From: UTCHB3 sp964371075
GTDB taxonomy: Bacteria > Bacteroidota > Ignavibacteria > Ignavibacteriales > Ignavibacteriaceae
Direction: 5' to 3'
Length of the DNA stretch: 64,000 nucleotides
Assembly (NCBI GenBank): GCA_964371075.1
Contig: CAYJKN010000006.1
Location: 248,001 to 312,000, forward strand
Shown: piece after piece, positions 14,934 to 24,226 of the stretch
Layout: each line of letters starts with the position of its first letter
Numbering within the stretch: the first letter of the stretch is position 1
Position numbers and translations under genes: made by a program
The notes under the pieces: model-generated
The model's database searches: none
What the model saw: the letters and a program-made list of their open reading frames with translations, nothing else
Told to the model about the DNA's origin: nothing

Positions 14934-16967
14934 ATGAAAAGAAATAGAACACTTAGACTTTTTGAGAGAGCTTTAATCTTGAGCGCATTAAAGGAATCAT
15001 TTGTAAAACTGAATCCAAAAGTTATGATGCGTAATCCAGTTATGTTTTCAGTTGAGATAAGTACCGTGGTTATGATGGTTATCACTGCAATGTCGATGTT
15101 TTCAAACGACATCGAATATGGAAGTTTTAATTACAACCTGATAATTGCAGTCCTGTTATTCCTGACACTTCTTTTTGCAAATTTTGCTGAAGCCATAGCC
15201 GAAGCGAGAGGGAAGGCACAAGCTGCATCCCTTCGTAAAACCAGAGAAGACACACCCGCAAAAAGAATGGATTCCAACGGAACCATTACAATCATAAATT
15301 CCGCCTCAGTGTTAAAAGATGATTTATTTATTGCCGAAGCAGGCGACACAATTCCTTTGGATGGTGAAATAATTGATGGTATTGCATCAATTGATGAATC
15401 CGCGATAACCGGTGAGTCGGCTCCCGTAATAAGAGAAGCCGGAACTGATCAATCCGGAGTTATTGGAGGAACAAGAGTACTTTCAGACAGGATAATTGTA
15501 AAAGTTACCACAGCCCAGGGGGAGTCGTTTCTCGATAAAATGATCCAACTTGTTGAGGGAGCAAACAGGCAAAAAACGCCTAATGAAATAGCGTTAACTC
15601 TGTTATTGGCAAGTTTTACAATTGTATTTCTGGTGGTAACCGTCACTCTTAAACCATTCAGCACTTTTGCAAATACACCGGTAACAATCACCGCTCTCAT
15701 TTCACTCTTTGTATGTCTGATTCCAACCACAATTGGTGGCCTTCTTTCAGCCATCGGAATTGCAGGAATGGAAAGGGCATTGGGAGCAAATGTAATTGCA
15801 AAATCGGGTAAAGCCGTTGAAAACGCAGGTGACATTGATGTTGTATTGTTGGATAAAACAGGCACAATAACAATCGGAAACCGTAAAGCAACCAACTTTT
15901 TCCCTGTGGGTGACTCAAGTTATGAAAACCTTTCAAAGTTCTCCCTGCTAAGTTCACTTTCAGACCCCACCCCTGAGGGGAAATCAATCGTTGAATTGGC
16001 AGATTCTTCAAAAAGAATGTTGTCAACTGAGCTTCTTGAGGGAGCAAAGTTTATTCAATTCAGTGCAGAAACAAAAATGAGTGGTGTTGATCTGAAGGAT
16101 GGAACAACAATAAGAAAAGGTGCGTGGTCAGCTATCCAAAAGTGGGCAATCAAAACTTCTGACACCGCCGGAGTTGATCTTAAATGTAGAGAGATTGGCG
16201 AAAATGGTGGAACACCACTTGTCGTGGCGATGGACAAAAAGGTTTTGGGTGTAATTCAGCTCGAAGACATAATAAAACCGGGAATCAAGGAGCGATTTGA
16301 CAGATTACGCAAGATGGGAGTTAAAACTGTTATGGTTACGGGCGACAATCCTTTAACCGCGGCTTTTATTGCTAAACAAGCCGGAGTTGATGATTTTATT
16401 GCTGAAGCGACACCCGTTGACAAGCTGGAGTACATTCTTAAAGAGCAAAACGATGGCAAACTTGTGGCAATGATGGGGGATGGAACAAACGATTCACCCG
16501 CTCTTGCTCAAGCTGATGTGGGTGTTGCCATGAATTCGGGTACACAGGCAGCCAAAGAAGCGGCTAACATGGTGGATCTTGATAATGATCCCACCAAACT
16601 TCTTGAGGTAATTGAGATTGGGAAACAACTTTTGATTACAAGAGGGAATGTAACCACTTTTTCATTGGTCAACGATGTGGCAAAATATTTTGCGATTGTA
16701 CCGGCTCTTTTTTCTACCAGTATCCCGGCATTAAATTCGCTGAATATCATGCAACTTTCAAGTCCGGATTCAGCCATCATATCTGCGGTCATTTTTAACG
16801 CATTTATTATTCCTGCCTTGATTCCGCTTGCATTAAAAGGAGTAAAGTATAAACCTCTCGGTGCCTCAGCACTGCTAACGAGGAATTTATTGATCTATGG
16901 TCTGGGTGGATTGTTTGTCCCGGGGATAGCAATAAAACTTATTGATATGGTAGTCTCACTATTTTAA
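14934..16967 (+). CDS. kdpB: Potassium-transporting P-type ATPase catalytic subunit KdpB
   Basis: I start at the ATG at 14934, which has a GAGGG ribosome-binding site and gives 677 residues, close to known KdpB. An in-frame TTG 13 codons earlier lies inside kdpA. P-type ATPase motifs are intact: TGES in the actuator loop, the phosphorylated aspartate in DKTGTIT (D307 with this start), KGAW in the nucleotide-binding domain and GDGTNDSPAL in the hinge. The protein hydrolyses ATP to power K+ movement through KdpA. Confidence 0.97.
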   Translation: MKRNRTLRLFERALILSALKESFVKLNPKVMMRNPVMFSVEISTVVMMVITAMSMFSNDIEYGSFNYNLIIAVLLFLTLLFANFAEAIAEARGKAQAASLRKTREDTPAKRMDSNGTITIINSASVLKDDLFIAEAGDTIPLDGEIIDGIASIDESAITGESAPVIREAGTDQSGVIGGTRVLSDRIIVKVTTAQGESFLDKMIQLVEGANRQKTPNEIALTLLLASFTIVFLVVTVTLKPFSTFANTPVTITALISLFVCLIPTTIGGLLSAIGIAGMERALGANVIAKSGKAVENAGDIDVVLLDKTGTITIGNRKATNFFPVGDSSYENLSKFSLLSSLSDPTPEGKSIVELADSSKRMLSTELLEGAKFIQFSAETKMSGVDLKDGTTIRKGAWSAIQKWAIKTSDTAGVDLKCREIGENGGTPLVVAMDKKVLGVIQLEDIIKPGIKERFDRLRKMGVKTVMVTGDNPLTAAFIAKQAGVDDFIAEATPVDKLEYILKEQNDGKLVAMMGDGTNDSPALAQADVGVAMNSGTQAAKEAANMVDLDNDPTKLLEVIEIGKQLLITRGNVTTFSLVNDVAKYFAIVPALFSTSIPALNSLNIMQLSSPDSAIISAVIFNAFIIPALIPLALKGVKYKPLGASALLTRNLLIYGLGGLFVPGIAIKLIDMVVSLF

Positions 16968-16978
16968 GGAGTCAGAAA

Positions 16979-17548
16979 ATGAAGCCATTTATAAAAGACA
17001 TTAAACTTCACTTTGTAACACTGTTAATTTTTGGAATTGTTTTTCCATTGGTAATATGGTTGTTTAGTTTGGGTGAACCAATATCAGCATTAGGTAATCC
17101 CATCTATCAAAACGGTAAAATTGTTGGATTTGAAAATCTTGGCCAAAATTTCCATTCAGATGGTTATTTTTGGGGAAGACCTTCTGCTGTGAATTACAAT
17201 GCAGCCGCGACCGGAGGATCAAATAAATCAATCTCCGACTCTGCTTATAATGAAATTATAAGGGATAGATTAAAAGACTTTTTAAGAAGAAATCCGGGAG
17301 TTAAAAAGGAAGAAGTTCCTTCTGACCTGATCACTGCTTCAGGAAGTGGAGTGGATCCACACATCTCGGTGCAAGCTGCCATTATACAAATTAAAAGAGT
17401 TGCAAAAGCGAGACATCTTCCGGAAATAGAAGTAACCAAAATTGTTATAGAGAATATTGATCCGCCACTTCTGGGAGTGTTTGGGACATCAAAAGTTAAT
17501 GTTCTCAAATTAAATCTTAGTTTGGATTCTAAAACAAAAGAAATTTAA
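16979..17548 (+). CDS. kdpC: Potassium-transporting ATPase subunit KdpC
   Basis: The 189-residue protein has one N-terminal membrane helix (residues 12-32) and the KdpC signature blocks GQNFHSDGYFWGRPSA, GSGVDPHISVQAA and NVLKLNLSLD. KdpC stabilises the complex and helps ATP binding. An AAGGAGTC ribosome-binding site precedes the ATG. The gene lies 11 bp after kdpB and one base before the KdpD-like gene. Confidence 0.96.
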   Translation: MKPFIKDIKLHFVTLLIFGIVFPLVIWLFSLGEPISALGNPIYQNGKIVGFENLGQNFHSDGYFWGRPSAVNYNAAATGGSNKSISDSAYNEIIRDRLKDFLRRNPGVKKEEVPSDLITASGSGVDPHISVQAAIIQIKRVAKARHLPEIEVTKIVIENIDPPLLGVFGTSKVNVLKLNLSLDSKTKEI

Positions 17549-17549
17549 A

Positions 17550-18698
17550 ATGTCAACCCAAATTCGAAGTTCGGCACTCCAGTTTTTGAATCTCATCAGA
17601 GAGTCAAAAAAAGGGAAGTTAAAGATCTACATCGGTATGGCAGCAGGAGTGGGTAAAACCTATCGAATGCTCCTTGAGGCAAAAGAATTACTTGCGAACA
17701 ATATTGATGTGGTTGCCGGGTATATTGAGACTCACGGGAGAAAAGAGACGGCAAAACTTCTGGATGGGATTCCGATTATGGAGCGGAAAAAGGTGTTTTA
17801 CAAAGGGAAACGACTCGAGGAGTTTGATATTGAGTGTGTCCTCCTTCAAAACCCCGAAATTGTTCTTGTGGATGAACTTGCACATACAAACATACCCGGT
17901 TCTGCAAATGAAAAAAGATGGCAGGATGTGCTTCAACTGATTGATGCAGGAATCAGTGTAATCACCACAGTAAACATTCAGCATATCGAAAGTCTGAATG
18001 AACAGGTTGAAAAAATCACCGGAATCAAAATCTCCGAGAGGGTGCCTGACACCATAATTCACCAAGCGGATGAAGTAGTGAATATCGACCTTACAATCGA
18101 GGATTTGATTGATCGCCTGAAAGAAGGGAAGATTTACGATCCAACTAAAGTTACAACTGCATTGGACAACTTTTTTCAAAATGACAAACTGCTTTTGTTA
18201 AGAGACCTGGCTTTAAAAGAGGTGTCACACCAGGTGGAGCGAAAAATAATCAGTCAAATTCCAATTGGTAATCGGCAAAAGATGGAGGCGATTGTTACGG
18301 CAATAAGCAGCAACTATCATTCTGCAAAAAGAGTTATCAGAAAATCTTCACGAATTGTCTCGATTTATAACTCCAAGTGGTACACGGTTTATGTTCAAAC
18401 TCCAAAGGAAGAGCCTCTAAATATAGATCCAAAAGTTCAGAGGCAACTGATCAACAATTTTAAACTCGCCACCGAACTGGGGTCTGAAGTTATAGAGATC
18501 AAAGGAAGTGAGGTGGCAAAGGAGCTTGTTAAATTTGCAGTTTCGGTTGAAGCATCACTTATTGTTATCGGGAAACCTTCATTTTCCATACTTTACCGAC
18601 TGAGAATTAAAAACTTTTTTAGAGAATTAACCAACTTAACAAACAAAGAAAACATCGATTTGTTTCTGATTGCTTCAAATGATGACAATAAAAAATAA
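17550..18698 (+). CDS. KdpD N-terminal-domain protein (no kinase domain)
   Basis: The 382-residue protein contains only the cytoplasmic front part of KdpD. Residues 20-230 form the KdpD domain with Walker A (GMAAGVGKT, 29-37), GYIETHGRKET and VDELAHTNIPGS with DVLQLIDAGISVITTVNIQH. Residues 250-382 form a universal-stress-protein-like domain. The four membrane helices, GAF and histidine-kinase domains of E. coli KdpD are absent. Truncated KdpD proteins of this kind are known in some cyanobacteria and Deinococcus. Here it ends overlapping the start of a separate histidine kinase, so it probably acts as a K+- or nucleotide-sensing accessory for that kinase. Confidence 0.9.
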   Translation: MSTQIRSSALQFLNLIRESKKGKLKIYIGMAAGVGKTYRMLLEAKELLANNIDVVAGYIETHGRKETAKLLDGIPIMERKKVFYKGKRLEEFDIECVLLQNPEIVLVDELAHTNIPGSANEKRWQDVLQLIDAGISVITTVNIQHIESLNEQVEKITGIKISERVPDTIIHQADEVVNIDLTIEDLIDRLKEGKIYDPTKVTTALDNFFQNDKLLLLRDLALKEVSHQVERKIISQIPIGNRQKMEAIVTAISSNYHSAKRVIRKSSRIVSIYNSKWYTVYVQTPKEEPLNIDPKVQRQLINNFKLATELGSEVIEIKGSEVAKELVKFAVSVEASLIVIGKPSFSILYRLRIKNFFRELTNLTNKENIDLFLIASNDDNKK

Positions 18699-20541
18699 AA
18701 TCATATTTGGCCTCGGTGGGCTTTTTCTGTTAATCCTCGTTTTGGGAATTGCGGGGATTGGCTTCATAAATCATCTTGCCCAAAAATCAAAAGGCACCAT
18801 CGTAGATAATTATCACTCCATCGGTTATACCGTCACAATGATGGATAATCTGGACATCATCTATCAGATGGAACAAAAAAAGTTATTGGACACAGCGGTC
18901 GATTCAACACACTCTCGATTTTTGTGGGAAGCCAAATCAAATTTTGAGAAGGCATTGTCAAGGGAGACTCAAAACATTACAGAGGAAAACGAAGATAAAA
19001 TAGTTGTTTTGTTGCAAGAGAAATACAGAAACTTTCTCTCAGGCTACAGTGAGGACTTCGATTCCGGATTAACTCTGAGTGAAAAAATTCTCAGAATGGA
19101 GCTGCTTTACACAGAGGTTAAAAATGCAATAATGCAGATTTACGATTTGAATATGAAAGCGATTCTTGACAAAAATGAAAACCTGGTTTCAACCGCAAAT
19201 ACTTTAACCATTTATCTTGTCATAACAGTTTTGGTCAGCATTCTCATGGCGTTGATCTTAATTTTTGCCTTCCCCCAACAAATAATAAAACCCTTAAGAG
19301 ACCTGACTCAAAAAATTGAGATGATAAATGAGGGGAAATATCATCAGAGGTTGGATTTGGTGAGCAACGATGAGATCGGCATCCTGGCAAAAACATTTAA
19401 TAACATGGCTGAAAAACTTGAAAGTTATGAAGCTCAACATTATGATGAGATAATTTTTGAGAAAAAAAGAATGGAGTCGTTGGTCGAGTCACTTAAAGAT
19501 GCCGTGCTTCTGATAGATGAAAACCGGATGGTTGTCTTAATCAATAACACCGTTTTGAAGATAACAGGACTGGAAGAAAAAGAAATCCTGAATCAACGTA
19601 TTGATGAAGTGGCAGAAAAAAATGATCTTATAAAAACAATCGAAAATTTAATCCCTCAGATAAGAAAAGACCGTGATGCTGACATAAAACCTTTAAGAAT
19701 CATTCTTGGCGGAGAAGAGTTCTTTTATAAACTTGAATTTGATGAAATACTCACTTATTCAGCCTTCCTTAAAAAGGAGATGTTTATTGGAACCATGATC
19801 CGGCTTAAGGATGTAACACTGTTCCAAAAAAGAGATACTGCAAAAACCAATTTATTGGCAACCGTATCACATGAGTTAAAAACTCCGTTATCTTCAATAA
19901 ATCTTAGTCTAAAAATGCTGGATGATAATAGAGTCGGGGAGTTAAATCATGAACAAAAAGAGTTGGTGGTTGCTCTTCGAAACCAAAGTAACAGACTTTC
20001 AAGAGTGATTAAAGACCTGCTTGAATTTTCACAAATTGAAACCGGAAACATTAAATTAAATATGGGGATATTAAATCCCACGGACATTCTGGAGTTGAGT
20101 GTCACTGCTTTAATGATGTCAATTTCTGAAAAGAAGATTGATCTGGTGGTGGATCTGGACGAAAACCTTCCCAAAGTGTTTGGAGATATCGAAAAATCAG
20201 TATTTGTTTATGTAAATCTGCTTAATAATGCCATTCGTTATTCACCTGTCGGGAGCTCAATTACACTTTCAATTAAAGCTGACCAGAAGCATGTCCGATT
20301 TTATGTTAAAGATTCGGGTCCCGGAATTCCAAAAGATGATCAGGAAAAATTGTTTAAAAGATATGCCCAGTTAAATCCCAAAGAAAAAACGGGATGGGGA
20401 CTTGGACTCGCCATCGCAAAAGATTTTGTGCTTGCTCAAAGCGGAGATATCTATGTCCAGAGTGACCCGGGTAAAGGATGTGAATTTTGTTTTACTTTGC
20501 CTTTAGCACTTGGGAAAGGATCAAATACCATTATTTTATAA
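18679..20541 (+). CDS. HAMP/PAS sensor histidine kinase of the kdp locus
   Basis: Start is set at ATG 18679 (or the adjacent 18682); both overlap the end of the KdpD-like gene. The 620-residue protein has a first membrane helix at about 8-28, an extracytoplasmic helical region, a second helix at about 170-195, a HAMP domain, a PAS-like domain (about 260-380), the dimerisation/phospho-acceptor helix with H398 in SHELKTPLSS, and an HATPase domain with LLNNAIRYSP, DSGPGIP and GWGLGLAIAK. Coupling to the KdpD-like gene and the absence of any other kinase here suggest that it phosphorylates the NtrC-type regulator at 11545 (inference). Confidence 0.9.
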   Translation: MMTIKNKIIFGLGGLFLLILVLGIAGIGFINHLAQKSKGTIVDNYHSIGYTVTMMDNLDIIYQMEQKKLLDTAVDSTHSRFLWEAKSNFEKALSRETQNITEENEDKIVVLLQEKYRNFLSGYSEDFDSGLTLSEKILRMELLYTEVKNAIMQIYDLNMKAILDKNENLVSTANTLTIYLVITVLVSILMALILIFAFPQQIIKPLRDLTQKIEMINEGKYHQRLDLVSNDEIGILAKTFNNMAEKLESYEAQHYDEIIFEKKRMESLVESLKDAVLLIDENRMVVLINNTVLKITGLEEKEILNQRIDEVAEKNDLIKTIENLIPQIRKDRDADIKPLRIILGGEEFFYKLEFDEILTYSAFLKKEMFIGTMIRLKDVTLFQKRDTAKTNLLATVSHELKTPLSSINLSLKMLDDNRVGELNHEQKELVVALRNQSNRLSRVIKDLLEFSQIETGNIKLNMGILNPTDILELSVTALMMSISEKKIDLVVDLDENLPKVFGDIEKSVFVYVNLLNNAIRYSPVGSSITLSIKADQKHVRFYVKDSGPGIPKDDQEKLFKRYAQLNPKEKTGWGLGLAIAKDFVLAQSGDIYVQSDPGKGCEFCFTLPLALGKGSNTIIL

Positions 20542-20659
20542 ACAATGTAGATATTTAACCTGCCACAAATTATTATGGAGATTTTTTTTCATAAAAATCG
20601 TAACATTGCAAAAAATTTTTAAATAATTATTTCATCTATTCAATCAAATATGGAATTGC

Positions 20660-20929
20660 ATGTCAGATACCATAATTTTATCAGGAGTAGTGCATGAGGT
20701 ACCTGAAGACTTAAAAAAAACTTTTCTCGTGGATCGCGATCTACTTGAAAAGTGGAACAAACTGACACCCCTTGCTCGCAATGAATGGATTTGCTGGGTG
20801 ACTATTGTAAAAAAATCTGAAACAAGGAAGGAACATATTATAAGGCTTTCGGAAGATCTGCTGAAGGGTAAAAAAAGACCATGTTGCTGGCCCGGCTGCC
20901 CCCATCGTCAATCTTCAAAAATTCCTTGA
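20660..20929 (+). CDS. YdeI/OmpD-associated (OmdA-like) small protein
   Basis: The 89-residue protein has the C-terminal OmdA-type block PLARNEWICWVTIVKKSETR followed by KEHIIRL...LLKGKKR, and ends with a cysteine-rich CCWPGCPHR. Family members are small cytoplasmic proteins of uncertain role that have been linked to bacteriocin protection. It stands alone between the kdp locus and the acyl-CoA dehydrogenase. The 118 bp before it are AT-rich and hold no clear promoter. Confidence 0.7.
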   Translation: MSDTIILSGVVHEVPEDLKKTFLVDRDLLEKWNKLTPLARNEWICWVTIVKKSETRKEHIIRLSEDLLKGKKRPCCWPGCPHRQSSKIP

Positions 20930-20989
20930 ATTTCACTATCTTTGTACAACGGATATTTTTTTGGAGATCAATAATTAAAAGGATTGTTC

Positions 20990-22129
20990 ATGAATTTTGA
21001 ATTAACTGAAGAACAGTTGATGATTCAGCAGATGGCACGGGAATTTGCTCAGGAAAAGATTGCACCAACAGCAGTAGAGAGGGATATCAGCACTGAATTT
21101 CCCTTTGAAATAATTAAAGAAATGGGAGAATTGGGATTTATGGGGATGATGGTTTCGCCCGATTATGGTGGAGCCGGAATGGATACCGTCAGTTATGTAT
21201 TGGCTATGGCTGAAATATCAAAAGTGGATGCCAGTGTTGGAGTGGTGATGTCGGTAAACAATTCACTGGTGTGTTGGGGATTGGAAAATTACGCATCAGA
21301 TTTTCTTAAAGAAAAATACCTGATTCCACTCGCGAGTGGACAAAAACTTGGTGCCTTTGCATTATCTGAACCCGAAGCGGGAAGTGATGCAACAAATCAG
21401 CATACCGAAGCAGTAAAGGTTGGCGATAACTGGTCGGTTAATGGAATTAAAAACTGGATTACAAACGGAAAAAACGCCGATTATTATCTTGTAATGGCAC
21501 AAACCAACAGAGAACTCCGCCACAAAGGAATCACCACTTTCCTTATTGAAAAAGGAACTCCGGGATTTGATCAGGCGAAAAAAGAAGATAAACTTGGAAT
21601 TCGCTCATCCGATACCTGCTCAATCAGCTTCTCCGATTGCCTTGTCCCCCACGAAAATATAGTATGGGATGAGGGAAAAGGATTTAATTTTGCGATGAAA
21701 ACCCTCAATGGCGGTAGAATTGGAATTGCGGCTCAGGCACTCGGCATCGCCGAAGCATCCCTTGAAGCTTCGATAAATTATTCTAAACAGAGAAAAGCAT
21801 TTGGTACTGAGATAAAAAATCATCAGGCGATTCAATTTAAAATAGCTGATATGGCTGTGAAGGTGGAAGCTTCAAAACTTCTTATTCTTGAAGCAGCAGC
21901 TTTGAAGGATGCCGGTAAAGATTACACTAAACACTCTGCAATGGCAAAACTTTATGCATCCAAAGTGGCAGTTGATTGTGCTCTTGAAGCGATTCAGATT
22001 CACGGCGGTTATGGTTATGTTCGTGAATATCTTGTGGAAAGATATCTTCGCGATGCCAAAATCACTGAGATATATGAAGGTACTTCAGAAATTCAGAGAG
22101 TGGTAATCGCAAGAGAACTGCTAAAATAA
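20990..22129 (+). CDS. Acyl-CoA dehydrogenase (short-chain/butyryl-CoA type)
   Basis: I start at ATG 20990, after AAAAGGA, rather than the TTG two codons earlier. The 379-residue flavoenzyme has the N-terminal helical domain (FELTEEQLMIQQMAREFAQE), the FAD-binding signatures AFALSEPEAGSDA and WITNG, and the C-terminal ALEAIQIHGGYGYVREYLVE segment. The catalytic base is the Glu in IYEGTSEIQR. It oxidises a fatty acyl-CoA to the trans-2-enoyl-CoA and passes electrons to ETF. A TATCTTTG sequence at 20937-20944 could be a Bacteroidota-type -7 element, although a matching -33 element is not obvious. Confidence 0.93.
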   Translation: MNFELTEEQLMIQQMAREFAQEKIAPTAVERDISTEFPFEIIKEMGELGFMGMMVSPDYGGAGMDTVSYVLAMAEISKVDASVGVVMSVNNSLVCWGLENYASDFLKEKYLIPLASGQKLGAFALSEPEAGSDATNQHTEAVKVGDNWSVNGIKNWITNGKNADYYLVMAQTNRELRHKGITTFLIEKGTPGFDQAKKEDKLGIRSSDTCSISFSDCLVPHENIVWDEGKGFNFAMKTLNGGRIGIAAQALGIAEASLEASINYSKQRKAFGTEIKNHQAIQFKIADMAVKVEASKLLILEAAALKDAGKDYTKHSAMAKLYASKVAVDCALEAIQIHGGYGYVREYLVERYLRDAKITEIYEGTSEIQRVVIARELLK

Positions 22130-22156
22130 AGCAGGTTCCAAGTAACTGGTCAATAA

Positions 22157-22558
22157 ATGAAACTTCTCTGTGTTCTCTGTGTTCTCTGTGGTTTATTTAA
22201 CTCCCAATCCTTTACACAAAGCTGGGAGCCAAAACCGATCGACTATACTGAGGAGATACCGGTAAAGTCCAAATATTATAAACTTGAAGGCGATATCCCG
22301 GAAGCGGCATTTAAGCTGTTGGTGAACGGATACCGCCTTTTTATATCTGAACCCGATGGAGAAAATTGTCCTTTTAATCCAAGTTGTTCACGGTTTTTTG
22401 TGGAATCTTTGGGTCAAACAAACATCATTGAGGCATTTCTTCTGACATCCGACCGACTTATCCGCGATACAAGTTTTGGTAATAAATATAAACACTACCA
22501 CATCGATAAAAATGGTTATCTGGTAGATCCCCCTTCCCGCTACATTTCAGGCAATTGA
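22157..22558 (+). CDS. YidD-domain protein with a repeat-derived signal sequence
   Basis: The 133-residue protein contains a YidD/'haemolytic' domain: LLVNGYRLFISEPDGENCPF, then NPSCSRFFVESL with the conserved C-P-x2-P-S-C-S core, followed by LLTSDRLIRD. YidD proteins help YidC/Sec insert membrane proteins, but normal YidD is about 80 residues and cytoplasmic. This one has an N-terminal hydrophobic segment, MKLLCVLCVLCGLF, whose codons are three copies of the dispersed nonamer repeat (22164-22190). It could be a signal peptide or a lipoprotein-like leader. Two small membrane-protein genes follow at once. Confidence 0.8.
   Translation: MKLLCVLCVLCGLFNSQSFTQSWEPKPIDYTEEIPVKSKYYKLEGDIPEAAFKLLVNGYRLFISEPDGENCPFNPSCSRFFVESLGQTNIIEAFLLTSDRLIRDTSFGNKYKHYHIDKNGYLVDPPSRYISGN
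22164..22190. repeat. Nonamer repeat TTCTCTGTG x 3 inside a coding region
   Basis: Three perfect TTCTCTGTG units followed by GTTT form the leader codons of the YidD-like gene. This is the reverse complement of the ACCACAGAG-type repeat at 6506-6571, so it is one dispersed family, here captured in frame by a gene. Confidence 0.85.
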
Positions 22559-22559
22559 A

Positions 22560-23390
22560 TTGAGATTCAGGTTTATTCTTGTCTCCATTCTTTTTGTTTC
22601 CTCTGTATTCGCCCAAAACGGACTTCATTCCCCCGAGAAAATATTAAGTTTTGGAAAACATATATATGAGTTGGGATTCCATGACAAGGCAAAACTTGAA
22701 TTTGAACGATTAAAGGGAACTTCTCTTTATGATGAGAAAACACAATTTTATATAGACCTCTGCAGAATTGAGCTCGAAGATTATCTTACTTTTACAAACA
22801 ACCGTTATCTGCCCCACCTCCGGTACGGAATGGATAAAAAGAGGTTTGAGTCGGGAATTGATGTTATTATCAGCCCTGAAAGATATGAAAAAACGGACAC
22901 AAGTGAATTATCTCTCAACATTTTAAAATTGAAAATTCTTTCTGACATCAGAGCTAAAAAATTTGATGAGGATGATAAAAATTCAATTCATCTTTTTGGG
23001 GGAGAGGGGAGTGAGTTCCTGCTTAATAATCTGATGGAGAGGGTTGATCCCTCAACAAAATCTCCGCTTTTTGCCGGGATACTTTCGGCAATAGTGCCCG
23101 GTTTGGGAAGAGTTTACACAGGGGATTACGGAGACGCTGCCGCAAGTCTATTTATCACAAGTATTTTTGCATATCTTGCTTATTCCAATTTTTTTGATGG
23201 ACATTATCAGAGAGCCTGGATTTTTACCGGTATTGCAGCATTTTTTCAAGGCGGAAATATTTATGGTTCGGTTGCTGCGGCAAAAATTTACAATGAATCG
23301 CAGAGGGAGTTGACCGAAAAGAAGTTTTGGGAGTATTATCAAAAATCAAAACCGTTGAAACAGCCAAACAAGATAGTGGAGGATGAGTGA
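22560..23390 (+). CDS. Exported membrane protein with C-terminal IPGLG-type helices
   Basis: Translation starts at a TTG one base after the YidD-like stop, opening a signal peptide (MRFRFILVSILFVSSVFA, then Q). The 276-residue protein has an N-terminal helical, TPR-like region and a C-terminal membrane part beginning LFAGILSAIVPGLGRVYTGD at about residue 175. The P-G-x-G-x-x-Y-x-G-x-Y pattern is shared with the next gene and with small 'DUF5683/TM2-like' membrane proteins. I do not know its function. Clustering with a YidD-like gene suggests a role at the membrane. Confidence 0.65.
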   Translation: MRFRFILVSILFVSSVFAQNGLHSPEKILSFGKHIYELGFHDKAKLEFERLKGTSLYDEKTQFYIDLCRIELEDYLTFTNNRYLPHLRYGMDKKRFESGIDVIISPERYEKTDTSELSLNILKLKILSDIRAKKFDEDDKNSIHLFGGEGSEFLLNNLMERVDPSTKSPLFAGILSAIVPGLGRVYTGDYGDAAASLFITSIFAYLAYSNFFDGHYQRAWIFTGIAAFFQGGNIYGSVAAAKIYNESQRELTEKKFWEYYQKSKPLKQPNKIVEDE

Positions 23391-24226
23391 TTTTGCGTCC
23401 GATGTTTCTCCATTTCTTCTTATTTTTGACATTGCCAATAGTAATAAATGCGCAAAAAGATGATTTGTCGAGACAATTTGATTTTGTTGATTCTCTGTAC
23501 AATTCAGGGAGATATTACGATGCAATGATCGAAGTCGAACGGTTGCTCTTTTTTGATTCACTTAAGTTATATCATTACAGTGCAAATTTTATTAAAGGGC
23601 GCTGTTACCGGGAGACAGGTCAATTTAAAAACGCAAGGTATTGTTTTGAACTTGCGGCAGTAAATTCACCTTCCAGAGATGAAAAATTTCTTGCAGAACA
23701 GGAGATTTTAAGGGTTTTAATTCTTGAAAGAAGATACTCTGTATTTGACAAGAGGATTGAAGTTCTTGAAAAAGTTTTCCCCGAGAAGAGAGTGATATTT
23801 GATTATTGGCGAGGCTGGAGATATGCTTTCTCCGGTGAATGGGAAGATGCCCGGGAAAAGTTTTCGATCTCCGACACTTCAGGTGGACTTCTAAAACTAT
23901 GTACATTAGCTGAAGAAAAACAACTTTCGATGACAAAGGGATTAATTCTATCTGCACTCATCCCCGGAGCAGGGCAGGCTTATGCAGGAGAATATTTGAA
24001 TTCAGTAATAACCTTTGGCTGGGTGGCTTTTGGTGCCTGGCTTGTATATGATGCTATAAGAGCTGACAGGTTTTTTGACGCACTCATCGAAGCAAATTAT
24101 GTGTTATTCCGGTTTTACAGAGGCAATCTTTCAAACACGGTTGACTATATCAATCGCAGGAATCTTGAAATAAAAAATGAGACATTACGATTTTTACAAT
24201 TAAATTATAAAGGACTTAAACCTTGA
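23387..24226 (+). CDS. Paralogue of the preceding membrane protein
   Basis: Translation starts at a GTG overlapping the previous TGA (GTGA). The 279-residue protein has a short signal peptide (FLHFFLFLTLPIVINA, then Q), a helical repeat region with YNSGRYYDAMIEVERLLFF and KGRCYRETGQFKNARYCFELA that looks like two TPRs, and a C-terminal membrane part beginning LILSALIPGAGQAYAGEYLN. The last part aligns by eye with the upstream protein, so the pair probably arose by duplication. The function is unknown. Confidence 0.65.
   Translation: MILRPMFLHFFLFLTLPIVINAQKDDLSRQFDFVDSLYNSGRYYDAMIEVERLLFFDSLKLYHYSANFIKGRCYRETGQFKNARYCFELAAVNSPSRDEKFLAEQEILRVLILERRYSVFDKRIEVLEKVFPEKRVIFDYWRGWRYAFSGEWEDAREKFSISDTSGGLLKLCTLAEEKQLSMTKGLILSALIPGAGQAYAGEYLNSVITFGWVAFGAWLVYDAIRADRFFDALIEANYVLFRFYRGNLSNTVDYINRRNLEIKNETLRFLQLNYKGLKP

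Noticed and set aside
15449..15895. 148-codon minus-strand frame opposite kdpB
   Set aside because: It lies wholly within the well-supported kdpB gene and has low-complexity hydrophobic composition typical of an antisense shadow.
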